From an uncultured Porphyromonadaceae bacterium (lineage in GTDB: Bacteria > Bacteroidota > Bacteroidia > Bacteroidales > Muribaculaceae): 45,796 nucleotides of DNA. The translations under genes and the position numbers were made by a program. Below the pieces are notes generated by a model, which saw only the letters and a list, made by a program, of their open reading frames with translations, had not been told where the DNA came from and did no database searches. Shown piece by piece: positions 1-8,885 of this stretch; positions within the stretch are counted from its first letter, which is position 1, and each line of letters opens with the position of its first letter. The stretch is from the NCBI GenBank assembly GCA_902470475.1, contig CABRGT010000007.1, forward strand, positions 1-45,796, in the 5' to 3' direction.

Positions 1-39
1 CGATGGTACTGCGAAAGTGGGAGAGTAGGTAACCGCCCC
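1..39 (+). rRNA. rrf: 5S ribosomal RNA, 3' end (partial)
   Basis: The first bases match the conserved 3' part of bacterial 5S rRNA: TACTGCGAAAGTGGGAGAGT followed by AGGT and a C-rich end. The rest of the gene lies left of the window. A strong hairpin follows at once, as expected for the end of an rRNA operon. The exact 3' end is uncertain by a few bases. Confidence 0.85.
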
Positions 40-46
40 CTATTAC

Positions 47-87
47 GAGCGCCCCCGAGGAATCCGATTCCCCGGGGCGCTCTCTTT
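47..87 (+). terminator. Rho-independent terminator of the rRNA operon
   Basis: The arms GAGCGCCCC (47-55) and GGGGCGCTC (74-82) pair perfectly, GGAA/TTCC extends the inner stem, and the short T-rich stretch TCTTT follows. It lies about 8 bp after the 5S end. Confidence 0.85.
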
Positions 88-261
88 GTATGGATACTTA
101 TTAATTTAATCAGCCAGGGTAATCGGGGGAGCCGCAGGCGGCGGAGGCAAGGCGGATTGATGCGCAGCATAGGTCGGTGCCGCAGATCGTGCAGTCGAGG
201 CGCAGGCGAGCAGCCTGCTTTCCCTGTGCTGCGCGATGTCGTAGTGTGAGGGTGTGGTGGT

Positions 262-310
262 TTATGTAGCTTTTGTATGGCTTAGGTGGCTTATATATAG
301 CTTATGTGGC
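262..310 (+). repeat. Five imperfect tandem units of about TTATGTRGC
   Basis: The units are TTATGTAGC (262-270), TTTTGTATGGC (271-281), TTAGGTGGC (282-290), TTATATATAGC (291-301) and TTATGTGGC (302-310). They run head to tail with no spacer about 100 bp upstream of the candidate promoter. They could be a protein-binding array or simple sequence drift; nothing else in the sequence decides this. Confidence 0.5.
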
Positions 311-405
311 ATATGCGGTGTGCTGCGGGCAAACTGGTCGATGTGTGGCTCTGGAGATACGGAGATAGGGTATGTGTGTTTGCTGGTGAGATTTGTGTGC
401 GTTTT

Positions 406-437
406 TTTGGACGGGTTGGGAAATTTGTGTAATTTAG
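406..437 (+). promoter_or_regulatory. Candidate Bacteroidetes promoter of the susR-like gene
   Basis: TTTG at 406-409, 20 bp, then TAATTTAG at 430-437. This fits the Bacteroidetes housekeeping pattern TTTG-N19-21-TAnnTTTG with one mismatch in the -7 box. It would give a leader of about 40 nt before the ATG at 482. Confidence 0.45.
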
Positions 438-481
438 CGGAACGAGAGGTCCCGTCCGGAGTGATCTGCTCAAGCTATGCC

Positions 482-2131
482 ATGAAGACTTTCATAAGTT
501 TGTTGCTGTTATTGTTTCTTGTTTCTTGCGGAGGCCGTGAGAAGGCAAGCAACATGGACTTGGAGGATCTTTACGCTCTGTTGGATGCTGAAATCGCGCG
601 CAGTTCCGAATATGAAAGGATGAAGGAGGCGAGAATTGAGAAACTTAGGATCAAACTTGCCGCTGCCACGGATGATGACGAGATGACGGAACTTACATCG
701 TCGCTCGTAAAGGAGTATGAGGCTTTCAATGCTGATTCGGCACTGTATTATGTAATGCTGAATCTTGACCGGCCTTATGTGAGGAAACGGCCGGAGCTGC
801 ATATGTCGATGCTGATCAGAAAAGCGGATGTGCTCGCCCATGCGGGGCTGTTTACGGATGCGCTTGAGATAATGCAGTCGATCCCGCGCGAATCGCTGAG
901 CGATGATCAGCTGGAGGGTTATTATGCCACGTATTGTGCCACTTATCAGTATCTGAGCGAATATACCAATGAACATGAGACCGGTCGTGCTTATGAGCAA
1001 CTGCGGGCGCAGTATTCGGATTCACTTGAGAATGTCGCTCAGACAGGTTCGTTCAACCATCAGGTGTATGTGATGGCTGAACTGGCCCGCGACGGTAAGC
1101 CTGAAGAGGCAATCGAGGCTTTGACAGAGTTTCTTGACCGGTATAAGAGCGGCATGCGTGAATATTCGATCATAGCGTCGACGCTGTCGTACATCCACAA
1201 GACGGCGGGGAATGCCGATGATTACAAGCGCTACCTGGTGCTGAGTGCGATCAGCGACGTGCGCGGCGCGGTGAAGGAGAATATGTCGTTTCGCGAGGTG
1301 GCCACGGTGATGTTCGAGGACGGAGATGTCGACCGTGCAAACCGCTATCTTAAAAAGAGTTTTGCGGATGCCAACTTCTATTCGGCGCTGATGCGCAACG
1401 TTCAGTCGGCCAAGATGCTGCCGGTGATAGACGAGGCATATTCGATACGTCAGGACGAACTTACGGGGCGACTGCGCGGGCTGGTGCTGGTGTCGGGGGT
1501 ACTCTCGATAATACTGATAGTCACGATTCTGCTTATTCTAAAACAGTTCAGAAGTCTGCGGAGAGCCAACTCACGGGTCCGCAGCGCCAATGAGGAGCTG
1601 ATGAAGATGTCGGAGGAGCTGAGGCAGGCCAATGCCGACCTGGCTTCGCGCAATGCCGAACTGCATGAGTACAACCGAACGAAGGAACAGTATGCGGGAC
1701 TGTTCATGGAATATTGCTCGACGGCCATATCGACGCTGCAGCATTACCAGCAGTCGCTGCGTGTTATGGTGGCGCAGGGGGGCAACCGGGCAGGGCTGCT
1801 CAGAAAGCTCGAGACATCGGAAATCTCCGACCAGCTGCTGCGCAATTTCTACAAGCGGTTTGATGAGGCGATTCTCAGTATATATCCGTCGTTTGTTGAG
1901 AAATTCAACTCCCTTCTGCGGCCCGACGAGCAGATCGTACTCAAATCGGGCGAGCTACTGAACACCGAGCTGCGTCTGTTCGCGCTGATCCGTCTCGGCA
2001 TCGACGACAGCGCCAAGCTTGCCGAGTTCCTGCGCTGCTCGATCTCGACAGTGTACACCTACCGCTCGAAGATGCGCCGGCGTGCTCTTGATCCGGGCAC
2101 TTTTGAGGATTCGGTGAGGAATATGGTGTGA
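482..2131 (+). CDS. susR: SusR-like membrane-spanning transcriptional regulator (DUF6377 type)
   Basis: Predicted 549-residue activator of the adjacent starch genes. The start at 482 opens a lipoprotein-like signal, MKTFISLLLLLFLVSC, with the lipobox Cys at 16. A long helical, tetratricopeptide-like region (about 30-325) would lie in the periplasm. One membrane segment (about 330-353) follows, then a coiled coil rich in E, A, N and R (about 355-405). The C-terminal domain ends in a helix-turn-helix-like stretch (ELRLFALIRLGIDDSAKLAE, then TVYTYRSKMRRR). This order matches what is known of Bacteroides SusR, which senses maltose-type sugars in the periplasm and binds DNA inside the cell. The gene lies 215 bp upstream of susC on the same strand, as a regulator of a polysaccharide locus usually does. 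Identification as SusR rests on architecture and neighbours; a regulator of another glycan is possible. Confidence 0.8.
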   Translation: MKTFISLLLLLFLVSCGGREKASNMDLEDLYALLDAEIARSSEYERMKEARIEKLRIKLAAATDDDEMTELTSSLVKEYEAFNADSALYYVMLNLDRPYVRKRPELHMSMLIRKADVLAHAGLFTDALEIMQSIPRESLSDDQLEGYYATYCATYQYLSEYTNEHETGRAYEQLRAQYSDSLENVAQTGSFNHQVYVMAELARDGKPEEAIEALTEFLDRYKSGMREYSIIASTLSYIHKTAGNADDYKRYLVLSAISDVRGAVKENMSFREVATVMFEDGDVDRANRYLKKSFADANFYSALMRNVQSAKMLPVIDEAYSIRQDELTGRLRGLVLVSGVLSIILIVTILLILKQFRSLRRANSRVRSANEELMKMSEELRQANADLASRNAELHEYNRTKEQYAGLFMEYCSTAISTLQHYQQSLRVMVAQGGNRAGLLRKLETSEISDQLLRNFYKRFDEAILSIYPSFVEKFNSLLRPDEQIVLKSGELLNTELRLFALIRLGIDDSAKLAEFLRCSISTVYTYRSKMRRRALDPGTFEDSVRNMV

Positions 2132-2190
2132 AAATACCTGTAAAATCCGTATGACGACATATTGATTTTTCGTTACTGCTGATTTATAAA

Positions 2191-2207
2191 ACTGGCAGAC
2201 AGCCAGT
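2191..2207 (+). promoter_or_regulatory. Short perfect inverted repeat in the susR-susC gap
   Basis: ACTGGC (2191-2196), spacer AGACA, GCCAGT (2202-2207). The gap of 215 bp (2132-2346) otherwise shows no confident TTTG/TAnnTTTG promoter pair. The element could be an operator for the susCD operon or a weak terminator of the upstream gene. Confidence 0.3.
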
Positions 2208-2346
2208 GCTTTGTATGATTCGGGAGTTTTGATTTTTGTTTGAGAGGCTTGATATGGGGCCGGAAGTTGGAGACCTTTGCAAAAAATGAAGGCAGAGTGT
2301 CACAAAAACCATGAAACACATAATCAAAATCTTAAATCATACACTA

Positions 2347-5313
2347 ATGAAGAAAAAACTATGGAATTACCGAGCGTTTGCCCTGGCGTTGCTGTGGGTG
2401 ATGGCTCTGATGTCCGTGCCGTGTGCGTCGGCGCAGACATTGACAGTGTCGGGTACGGTGACGGATCCGGCCGGCGAGGTGCTGATCGGAGTCAGCGTCT
2501 CGGTCAAGGGCGAGCAACAGCACGCCGTGGCCACGGACTTTGACGGCAATTACACGCTTGAGGCCGTGCCGTCGGGCGGCACGCTCGTGTTCAGCTATGT
2601 CGGCTTCAAGGCCGTGGAGCAGCCTGTGAACGGCCGTACGAAAATCGATGTAACCATGAGCGAGGACAACGAGCTGCTCGACGAGGTTGTCGTCGTGGGC
2701 TATGGCTCTCTGAGCCGCAAGGAGCTGTCGAGCTCGATCGTGCAGGTCAACCGCGAGGACTTCCAGCGCGGCGCCATGAACAGCCCCATGGAGATGCTTA
2801 CCGGCAAGGTCGCAGGTCTGAATGTGTCGAGCACGGCGTCGGCCAACCCGAACGCGGGCGCCGACCTGCAGGTGCGCGGCGCTACCTCGCTCAGTGCCGG
2901 CAACGGACCGCTGATCGTGATAGACGGCGTGGCCGGCGGCGACATCCGCACGCTCGCGCCGCAGGACATAGAGTCGATGTCGGTGCTCAAGGACGCTGCC
3001 TCGGCAGCCATCTACGGTACGCGCGGTGCCAACGGCGTGATACTGATCACTACCAAGAAAGGCACGGGCGAGCCCGGACTTCCGGTCATCACATTTGATT
3101 CATATGGTGCGCTCGCGTTTGCCAAAGATAAGCCCGAGGTGCTGTCGCCCTATGAGTGGCGCCTCGCACGCCGCGGCAACGACTACGGAGCCAGCACCGA
3201 CTGGTATGATCTCATCACCCGCGACTACGCCTACGACACGAACCAGTATCTGTCGATCGACGGATCGCTGGCCAACGGCGGCTACTACACGGCATCGGCC
3301 AACTGGAAAAAGGCCAACGGCCTCGACATCGTGAGCCGTCGCGAGGAATTCGGCGGCCGCGCGGCCGTGTCGGCCAACGCCCTCGACAGCCATCTGCGCT
3401 TCACTGCCTCGATCAACGCCCGCAAGGTGAAGGAAAACTGGGGCGACGACGGCATGTTCGACACCGCGCTTGGAATGAATCCGACGATTCCGGTCTACAA
3501 TACCGACGGATCGTACTATCAGCCGACGTCGCCGACCGACGTGAAGAATCCGGTGCAGCAGCTACGCGTGAACACCTCGCGCGGCAACCGCACCTATCTG
3601 CTCGGCACTGCCGACGTGAAGTACAACATCTGGAGCAACGACCGTCACAGCGTCAGCACCACACTGTCGTACTCATACAACTACAATGACCTGAAGAGCG
3701 ACTACTATACCCCGACCACTTCGGGCGAATCGTACTGGGGCGGCTATGCCGGCCGTGCGTCGCAGCAGTATCAGAAGTGGTGGACCAACCGCGTGGAATG
3801 GCTCGCCAACTATGGCTTCCAGAGCGGCGACAACGATGTGAAAGTCGTGGCCGGCTATTCGTTCGAACGCTCCAACTGGGAGCAGATGTTCATGCAGAAC
3901 AATGGCTTTACTTTCGACAAGCCCCTGTGGAACGGCATCGGCTCGGGTTCGTGGCTCGGCGACGGTAAGGCGCAGATGTACGGCGGAAAGAGTCAGTCGA
4001 CGCTGATAGGCTTTTTCGGACGTGTCAACTATTCGTGGCGCGGCATGATCATAGCGTCGGCCTCGATACGCCACGAAGGCTCGACCAAGTTCGGTTCCGA
4101 CAAGAAGTGGGGCTCGTTCCCGGCCGCTTCCATAGCATGGGAAATGGCCAAGGCGCCTTTCCTGTCGGACTACGTGCAGACTGTGCAGAGCCTCAAGCCG
4201 CGCTTTTCGTACGGCGTGACGGGCCGCAGCGACTTCGATGCCTACAAGTCGCTGGCCACATATTCGCCCAGCGGCACATATCTGATCGACGGCCAGTGGG
4301 TGACCGGTTACCGTCCGTCGAACAACGCCAATCCCGAGCTTGGCTGGGAGAAACTTACCAGCGCCAACTACGGCATCGACTTCATGTTCTTCAACCGTCT
4401 GTACGGTTCGATCGAATACTTCGACCGTCGTTCGCAGGATCTTCTCTATAATTACACGGCCCCGCAGCCGCCGTATGTGTATCCCGACATTCTTGTGAAC
4501 GTAGGCACGACCAAGAATACCGGTATCGAACTGGCGCTTACGGGTGATGTCGTCGTCAACCGCCCCGTGACCTGGACCACCGGTGTCAACTATTCGTACG
4601 GCACGACCCGACTCACCAAGCTGTCGAACAGCATTTACCAGGCCTCGTATCTCGATCTGTACCAGAAGCCCGGCGTAGGCACGAGCGAATATTTCTTCCG
4701 CGTGGAGGAAGGCGGCCGCATCGGCCAGTTCTACGGCTATGAATATGCCGGCGTCGACGAGAACCACAATATGCTGGTCTATACCGCCGACGGCGACAAG
4801 GTGCCGGCGGCGGCAGCCGATCCCAACGACAAACGCTACATCGGCGACGGCGCTCCCAAGCACTTCCTGACCTGGAGCAACACCGTAAAATGGAAGAACT
4901 TCGACCTGAGCCTGATGTTCACCGGTGCGTTTGACTTCCAGATCTTCAACATGCGCAAGTACGGTATGGGCCTGCGCGGAAGCGGCAGCGACAATGTGCT
5001 CCGCAGCACCTATCTCAAGGACCGTGACGTGTGGTCGGGCGGCGGTGTCATCTCGTCGTACTTCCTCGAGCGGGGCGACTACTTCAAGCTCGAGAACGTC
5101 ACCCTTGGCTACACCGTGCCGCTGAAGAACCGGCGCCTGCTCGACTCGCTGCGCGTGTATCTGTCGGCCCGCAATCTTTTCACCATCACCGGCTATTCGG
5201 GCACAGATCCGTCGGCCGTGACTTCCACCGGCATTACCCCGGGCATCGACGTGTCGTCGGCCTATCCCACCGCCACGCAGCTGACTCTCGGCGTGACAGT
5301 CCGTTTCCGTTAA
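2347..5313 (+). CDS. susC: SusC-family TonB-dependent outer-membrane transporter
   Basis: 988-residue outer-membrane transporter that imports maltooligosaccharides into the periplasm with energy from TonB. I chose the ATG at 2347 because it starts a clean signal peptide (MKKKLWNYRAFALALL, ending near CASAQ); an upstream in-frame ATG at 2311 adds 12 less signal-like residues. Residues about 33-105 form the carboxypeptidase-D-regulatory-like domain (SGTVTDPAGEVLIGVSVSVK, FSYVGF). Next come a TonB-box-like stretch (ELLDEVVVVGYG), the plug (VRGATSL, VIDGV, GTRGANGVILITTKKG) and a long barrel ending LTLGVTVRFR. The final aromatic-Arg ending is usual for outer-membrane barrels. The susD gene follows after 19 bp. 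The gene is intact and of normal family length. Starch as the substrate is inferred from the neighbouring enzymes. Confidence 0.93.
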   Translation: MKKKLWNYRAFALALLWVMALMSVPCASAQTLTVSGTVTDPAGEVLIGVSVSVKGEQQHAVATDFDGNYTLEAVPSGGTLVFSYVGFKAVEQPVNGRTKIDVTMSEDNELLDEVVVVGYGSLSRKELSSSIVQVNREDFQRGAMNSPMEMLTGKVAGLNVSSTASANPNAGADLQVRGATSLSAGNGPLIVIDGVAGGDIRTLAPQDIESMSVLKDAASAAIYGTRGANGVILITTKKGTGEPGLPVITFDSYGALAFAKDKPEVLSPYEWRLARRGNDYGASTDWYDLITRDYAYDTNQYLSIDGSLANGGYYTASANWKKANGLDIVSRREEFGGRAAVSANALDSHLRFTASINARKVKENWGDDGMFDTALGMNPTIPVYNTDGSYYQPTSPTDVKNPVQQLRVNTSRGNRTYLLGTADVKYNIWSNDRHSVSTTLSYSYNYNDLKSDYYTPTTSGESYWGGYAGRASQQYQKWWTNRVEWLANYGFQSGDNDVKVVAGYSFERSNWEQMFMQNNGFTFDKPLWNGIGSGSWLGDGKAQMYGGKSQSTLIGFFGRVNYSWRGMIIASASIRHEGSTKFGSDKKWGSFPAASIAWEMAKAPFLSDYVQTVQSLKPRFSYGVTGRSDFDAYKSLATYSPSGTYLIDGQWVTGYRPSNNANPELGWEKLTSANYGIDFMFFNRLYGSIEYFDRRSQDLLYNYTAPQPPYVYPDILVNVGTTKNTGIELALTGDVVVNRPVTWTTGVNYSYGTTRLTKLSNSIYQASYLDLYQKPGVGTSEYFFRVEEGGRIGQFYGYEYAGVDENHNMLVYTADGDKVPAAAADPNDKRYIGDGAPKHFLTWSNTVKWKNFDLSLMFTGAFDFQIFNMRKYGMGLRGSGSDNVLRSTYLKDRDVWSGGGVISSYFLERGDYFKLENVTLGYTVPLKNRRLLDSLRVYLSARNLFTITGYSGTDPSAVTSTGITPGIDVSSAYPTATQLTLGVTVRFR

Positions 5314-5332
5314 CCTTCAATCACTTGATACA

Positions 5333-7130
5333 ATGAAAATCAAAAGACATATACTCGGTGTGCTCGCAGCTGCCGCCGTGGCCGCAGGCACCTGGTCGTG
5401 CACCGATCTCGACGAAGTGACGTTCGACCGCATCGACGCCTCGACCTATTATCAGGACGAAAGCTCCGTCAAGGGGGGCCGTGGCCTCCATCTATGCCAG
5501 TGCAGCCAGCGGCTTCCTGGAATATTTCTGGTATCTGAACGAATTTCCCGCCGACCAGATCGCCTGGCGCACCTGGAACGGAGGCGCCTGGGGCTATGAC
5601 GAAGCCGCCAAGTTCGTGCTGTCGAGCCAGACGTGGAATTCCGAATCGGTCATCATCCGCCAGGCCTGGGAACACGCCTGGGAGACGATCGGCCTGTGCA
5701 ACACGCTCATCAACGACCTTGAGCAGCTCAATCCGGCCTCGCTGGGCATGACCGACGCGCAGCTCGCATCATACATAGCCGAAGTGCGCACCATGCGCGC
5801 CTGGGCCTACTACAACAACTTCGAACTCTGGGGCGGTGCGCTGCCTCTGAACGTATCGGTGGGTGGAGCCATCCCCGGTTCGGCCGATCCCGACTTCGAC
5901 AAGGGCTGCCAGGTGATCTGGAATTTCATTGCCGATGAGCTCGACGGCTGCTATGCCGACCTCACGGCCGAGGACGGCTCCGGCGCCACACGCAACCGCA
6001 TGAACCAGGGCATGAACCGCATGCTGAAGATGCGTCTGCTGCTCAACTCGCAGCTATTCACCGGCACCGACCGCTACGCCGACTGCGCCACGCTGTGCCA
6101 GGAGATCATCGACGGCAAGTACGGCTCGTACAACCTTGCGTCGGACTACCGCACCATCTACAGCGTCGGCAACGCCGCCTGTCCGGAGGTAGTGTTCGCA
6201 TTCGCCATGGAGGCCGGCCGCATGACCAACAACAACCGCAACACCCCCTTCCTGCCCTACAACTACGACGAGATGTTTGACTTCGCAAGCGATCAGGGCG
6301 GCTGGAACTGCACCTGCCTCGTTCCCTCGAAGGACAACACCGGCACACTCGTGCCCAATGCCGGCAGCGAAGGAGCCAAGAGCTTCCTGTTCGACTACGG
6401 CGACAAGCTGGGCGCACCCTTCGACCGCATGAACGACAAGGACATCCGCAAGCAGCCTTTCAAGTGCGACGCCGCCGGAAACTGGCAGGGCATCTTCGCT
6501 ATGGGCGCCCAGATCAACTACCTGACCGGCGAGCCGGTGCTGGCCGACGCCGACCTGCAGGACAAGCCGCTGATCTACGTCGACCAGGTGGGCACGTTCC
6601 TCAACCTGGGACGCCAGCTCGAACCCGTCATGAGTCCGCGCTGGGGGCAGACCAACTCGGGCTTCCGCGTGCTGCGCTACCCGATCTACCCCTCTTCGGC
6701 CGGAGTTGACTGGCGCGATGCCGGTCAGGTTGAATTCCGCCTTGCCGAGGTGTACTACACGCTGGCCGAGTGCCGCCTGCGCGCAGGCAGCGCCGACGCC
6801 GCAAAGCAACTGGTCAACGACGTGCGCCAGCGCTATTACTCTGCGGCCGATGCCGCTGAGATTGAAAAGCCCGGTCCCGGTTTCGACAGCTTCGACGCCG
6901 ACTGGATGCTCAGCGAATGGGGTCTTGAATTCCTCGACGAGGGACGCCGCCGCCGCACCGACCTGCGCCGGTTCGACAAGTTCACGCAGGGCCAGTGGTG
7001 GTTCTTCGGCCGTGCCACCGAGACCGACCGCCAGCTTCCCGCCCGGCGCGACCGCCGCTACGAATGGTATCCGCTGCCTCAGGTAGCACTGATGGTCAAC
7101 CCCGGCCTGGTACAGAATCCCAACTATTAA
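5333..7130 (+). pseudogene. susD: SusD-family starch-binding lipoprotein, frameshifted in a G6 run
   Basis: SusD-type surface lipoprotein that captures starch over SusC. The start at 5333 gives a lipoprotein signal (MKIKRHILGVLAAAAVAAGT, lipobox Cys 23). Frame 1 reads to DESSVKG and then meets GGGGGG at 5473-5478. With five G's it would continue as GAVASIYASAASGFLEYFW, and the second frame stays open to 7130. As given, translation ends at 5599 after 88 residues. The restored protein has 598 residues, with family features such as MRAWAYYNN, RMLKMRLLLNSQLF, QVEFRLAEVYYTLAECRLRAG and WGLEFLDEGRRR. There is no other decay, so the break is either a sequencing or assembly error in the homopolymer or a recent, possibly reversible, slip. 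An internal ATG at 5481 would lack the export signal. Confidence 0.88.
5473..5478 (+). other. G6 homopolymer, frameshift point in susD
   Basis: AAGGGGGGCC. One G fewer restores a single SusD reading frame. It is the only frame break seen in the window's recognisable genes. Confidence 0.85.
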
Positions 7131-7151
7131 TCCAATCACAGAAGCATTATT

Positions 7152-8873
7152 ATGAAGAAATTCAATATATTCGGCATCCTGATGGTGATGTTGCTGCCTC
7201 TGCTGGCCGGCTGCTCCAAGGATGAAATCATATTCGACAGCGAGCTGCCGCGGTTCGAGCTCCGGCCCGGCTACCAGCTGCTGGAGGTGATTGTGCCGCA
7301 GGGCACGCTTGCGTCCGATAAGATCTATATCGTCGGCGAATTCAACGGCGGCATGGACGCCGTGGGCGATCCGCGCTGGCAGCTTCAGAAGGCTGCCGAC
7401 ACCGATGTCAAGTGGGGCATCTATCTCAATCCGGCCGACTTCGCCGACGGCAAGACACTGGCCGACGGCTACACATTCGTCTCTGAGGAGCAGGGCGAGG
7501 AACGCTCGCTTGAGAATACACCCGTGACACACCGCGAGGCCCCGGCCGTGGGAGGCCGGCTCAACGTGCTTGTCTACCGCTGGGCCGATTACTTCAACAA
7601 ACCGGCCGATCCGGACGAGATCGTGCACGACGGCTATGTGATCTATGTCGTGGACAACTCGGGCTACGACGACCTGGCGATGTACGCCTGGGGCGATGCC
7701 GAAGCATTCGGCGGCTGGCCCGGCATCAAGCCCACCGGCAAGGTGGAGATCGACGGTGTCGCCTACAAGTACTTCGACACCGGTGCAGCCAACGAAGGCC
7801 TGAACCTCAACCTGATCTTCAACGACAACGGCGGCGGAAAGCAGCTGCCCGACTTCAATGTGACGCTCAACCAGGACTTCTATCTCGAGCTCACACCCGA
7901 TGCGGTCAACGAGTTCGATCCGTCGAATGTCGTAAGCCACGACGGCTATGCCGTGTTCGTGGTCGACAACTCCGGCTGGGATGCGCTTTACCTCTACATG
8001 TGGGGTGCGGTGAATGATCTCAACGGCGCATGGCCCGGTATGAGTCCGACCGGCACCCAGGTGATCAACGGCGTGACCTACACCTACTTCGACCTCGGCG
8101 CGGCCAACTGCGACGCCGGTCTCGAAGAACACGTGATCCTCAACAACGGCAATGGCAAGCAGATCGACGATGTGGTCGTGTTCAGCCTCGACCGCGACGT
8201 CTATGTCGAGCTGACAGCCTCGTCGGCCAAGGAAATCGATCCGGCCACTTACGAGCCGTCGACTCCCGGCACGCCCGAAGAGCCTGAGCCAACACCCTCC
8301 GCCGAGTATAAGATCTACATTCAGAACCTGACAGGCTGGAGTGCATTCTATGCCTATGCCTGGGGCGACAAGGAAATCTTCGGCGGCTGGCCCGGCCAGT
8401 CAACTACGGTCACCGAGACCATAGGCGGCATAGAATTCCTTGTCTACACTGTCGAAGGCAGCGGCGAGACCGAGAATCTGATCTTCAACGACAACGCGGG
8501 CAATCAGTACGACGCCCTGTCGGTTACACTCGACAAGGACTACTACATCGTGGCCAACGCCGATGGCGCCGCGCTGATCGACCGTCCGGTATCTTCGCAC
8601 AAAATCTACATTGACGACCGCACCGGCTGGTCGGCGCTCTATGTCTACGCCTGGGGCGACCAGGAGGTGTTCGGCGGCTGGCCGGGCGTGAAGGCTGAGG
8701 ACACGGTCACCCTTGGCGGTGTCACCTACAAGGTGCTGACGGTCGAGGCCGACGGCGTCACCGAGAATCTGATCTTCAACGACAACGCCGGCACGCAGTA
8801 CGATGCCGTCTCGATCACACTCGACAAAGACTACACCATCATTGCCATGCCCGACAAGGCAGAACTCAAATAA
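7152..8873 (+). CDS. SusE/SusF-like surface lipoprotein with four CBM26-type starch-binding modules
   Basis: 573-residue lipoprotein (signal MKKFNIFGILMVMLLPLLAGC, Cys 21) that probably holds starch at the cell surface. After an N-terminal region (about 30-155; it contains KIYIVGEFNGGMDAVGDPRW, as in SusE/SusF-type modules) come four repeats starting near residues 163, 266, 385 and 481. Each has the same pattern: a beta strand such as VIYVVDN or KIYIDD, a Trp/Tyr-rich loop (YAYAWGD or similar), a WPG motif (FGGWPG, GAWPG), then LIFNDN or a variant, and a final strand with DKDYYI. This is the CBM26 starch-binding signature. A linker rich in P, E and T (about 372-383) separates modules 2 and 3. 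Modules 3 and 4 are very close, even in DNA. The gene lies 21 bp after susD and 12 bp before the amylase. It seems to replace separate susE and susF genes. Confidence 0.87.
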   Translation: MKKFNIFGILMVMLLPLLAGCSKDEIIFDSELPRFELRPGYQLLEVIVPQGTLASDKIYIVGEFNGGMDAVGDPRWQLQKAADTDVKWGIYLNPADFADGKTLADGYTFVSEEQGEERSLENTPVTHREAPAVGGRLNVLVYRWADYFNKPADPDEIVHDGYVIYVVDNSGYDDLAMYAWGDAEAFGGWPGIKPTGKVEIDGVAYKYFDTGAANEGLNLNLIFNDNGGGKQLPDFNVTLNQDFYLELTPDAVNEFDPSNVVSHDGYAVFVVDNSGWDALYLYMWGAVNDLNGAWPGMSPTGTQVINGVTYTYFDLGAANCDAGLEEHVILNNGNGKQIDDVVVFSLDRDVYVELTASSAKEIDPATYEPSTPGTPEEPEPTPSAEYKIYIQNLTGWSAFYAYAWGDKEIFGGWPGQSTTVTETIGGIEFLVYTVEGSGETENLIFNDNAGNQYDALSVTLDKDYYIVANADGAALIDRPVSSHKIYIDDRTGWSALYVYAWGDQEVFGGWPGVKAEDTVTLGGVTYKVLTVEADGVTENLIFNDNAGTQYDAVSITLDKDYTIIAMPDKAELK

Positions 8874-8885
8874 TCAAGGAATACA

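Larger units (their letters stand above)
88..481. other. Non-coding gap between rRNA operon and susR-like gene
   Basis: This 394-bp gap holds no convincing gene. An ATG at 254 is in frame with the downstream regulator, but the 76 extra residues look like translated leader (low complexity, rich in V, W, C, L) and precede a clear lipoprotein signal at 482. Visible structure: a GC-rich block (about 115-240) with a small hairpin, GCAGGC/GCCTGC, at 202-218; five imperfect 9-11 bp direct repeats at 262-310; and a candidate promoter at 406-437. Confidence 0.6.

Noticed and set aside
115..240. Possible tRNA or small RNA after the 5S gene
   Set aside because: GC-rich, with only one small hairpin; no cloverleaf, no T-loop sequence and no known RNA motif could be recognised.
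254..481. 76-residue N-terminal extension of the SusR-like protein
   Set aside because: The residues look like translated leader, and a clear lipoprotein signal starts at 482 with a promoter candidate at 406-437 inside the supposed coding part.
6054..8132. 692-codon minus-strand frame opposite susD and the CBM26 gene
   Set aside because: Shadow frame caused by high GC and biased third positions; composition rich in V, H and G, with no domain; the plus-strand genes are certain.
7639..8870. CRISPR-like or mobile repeats in the CBM26 gene
   Set aside because: The repeats are protein modules of about 95-120 codons in frame, not short spaced DNA repeats.
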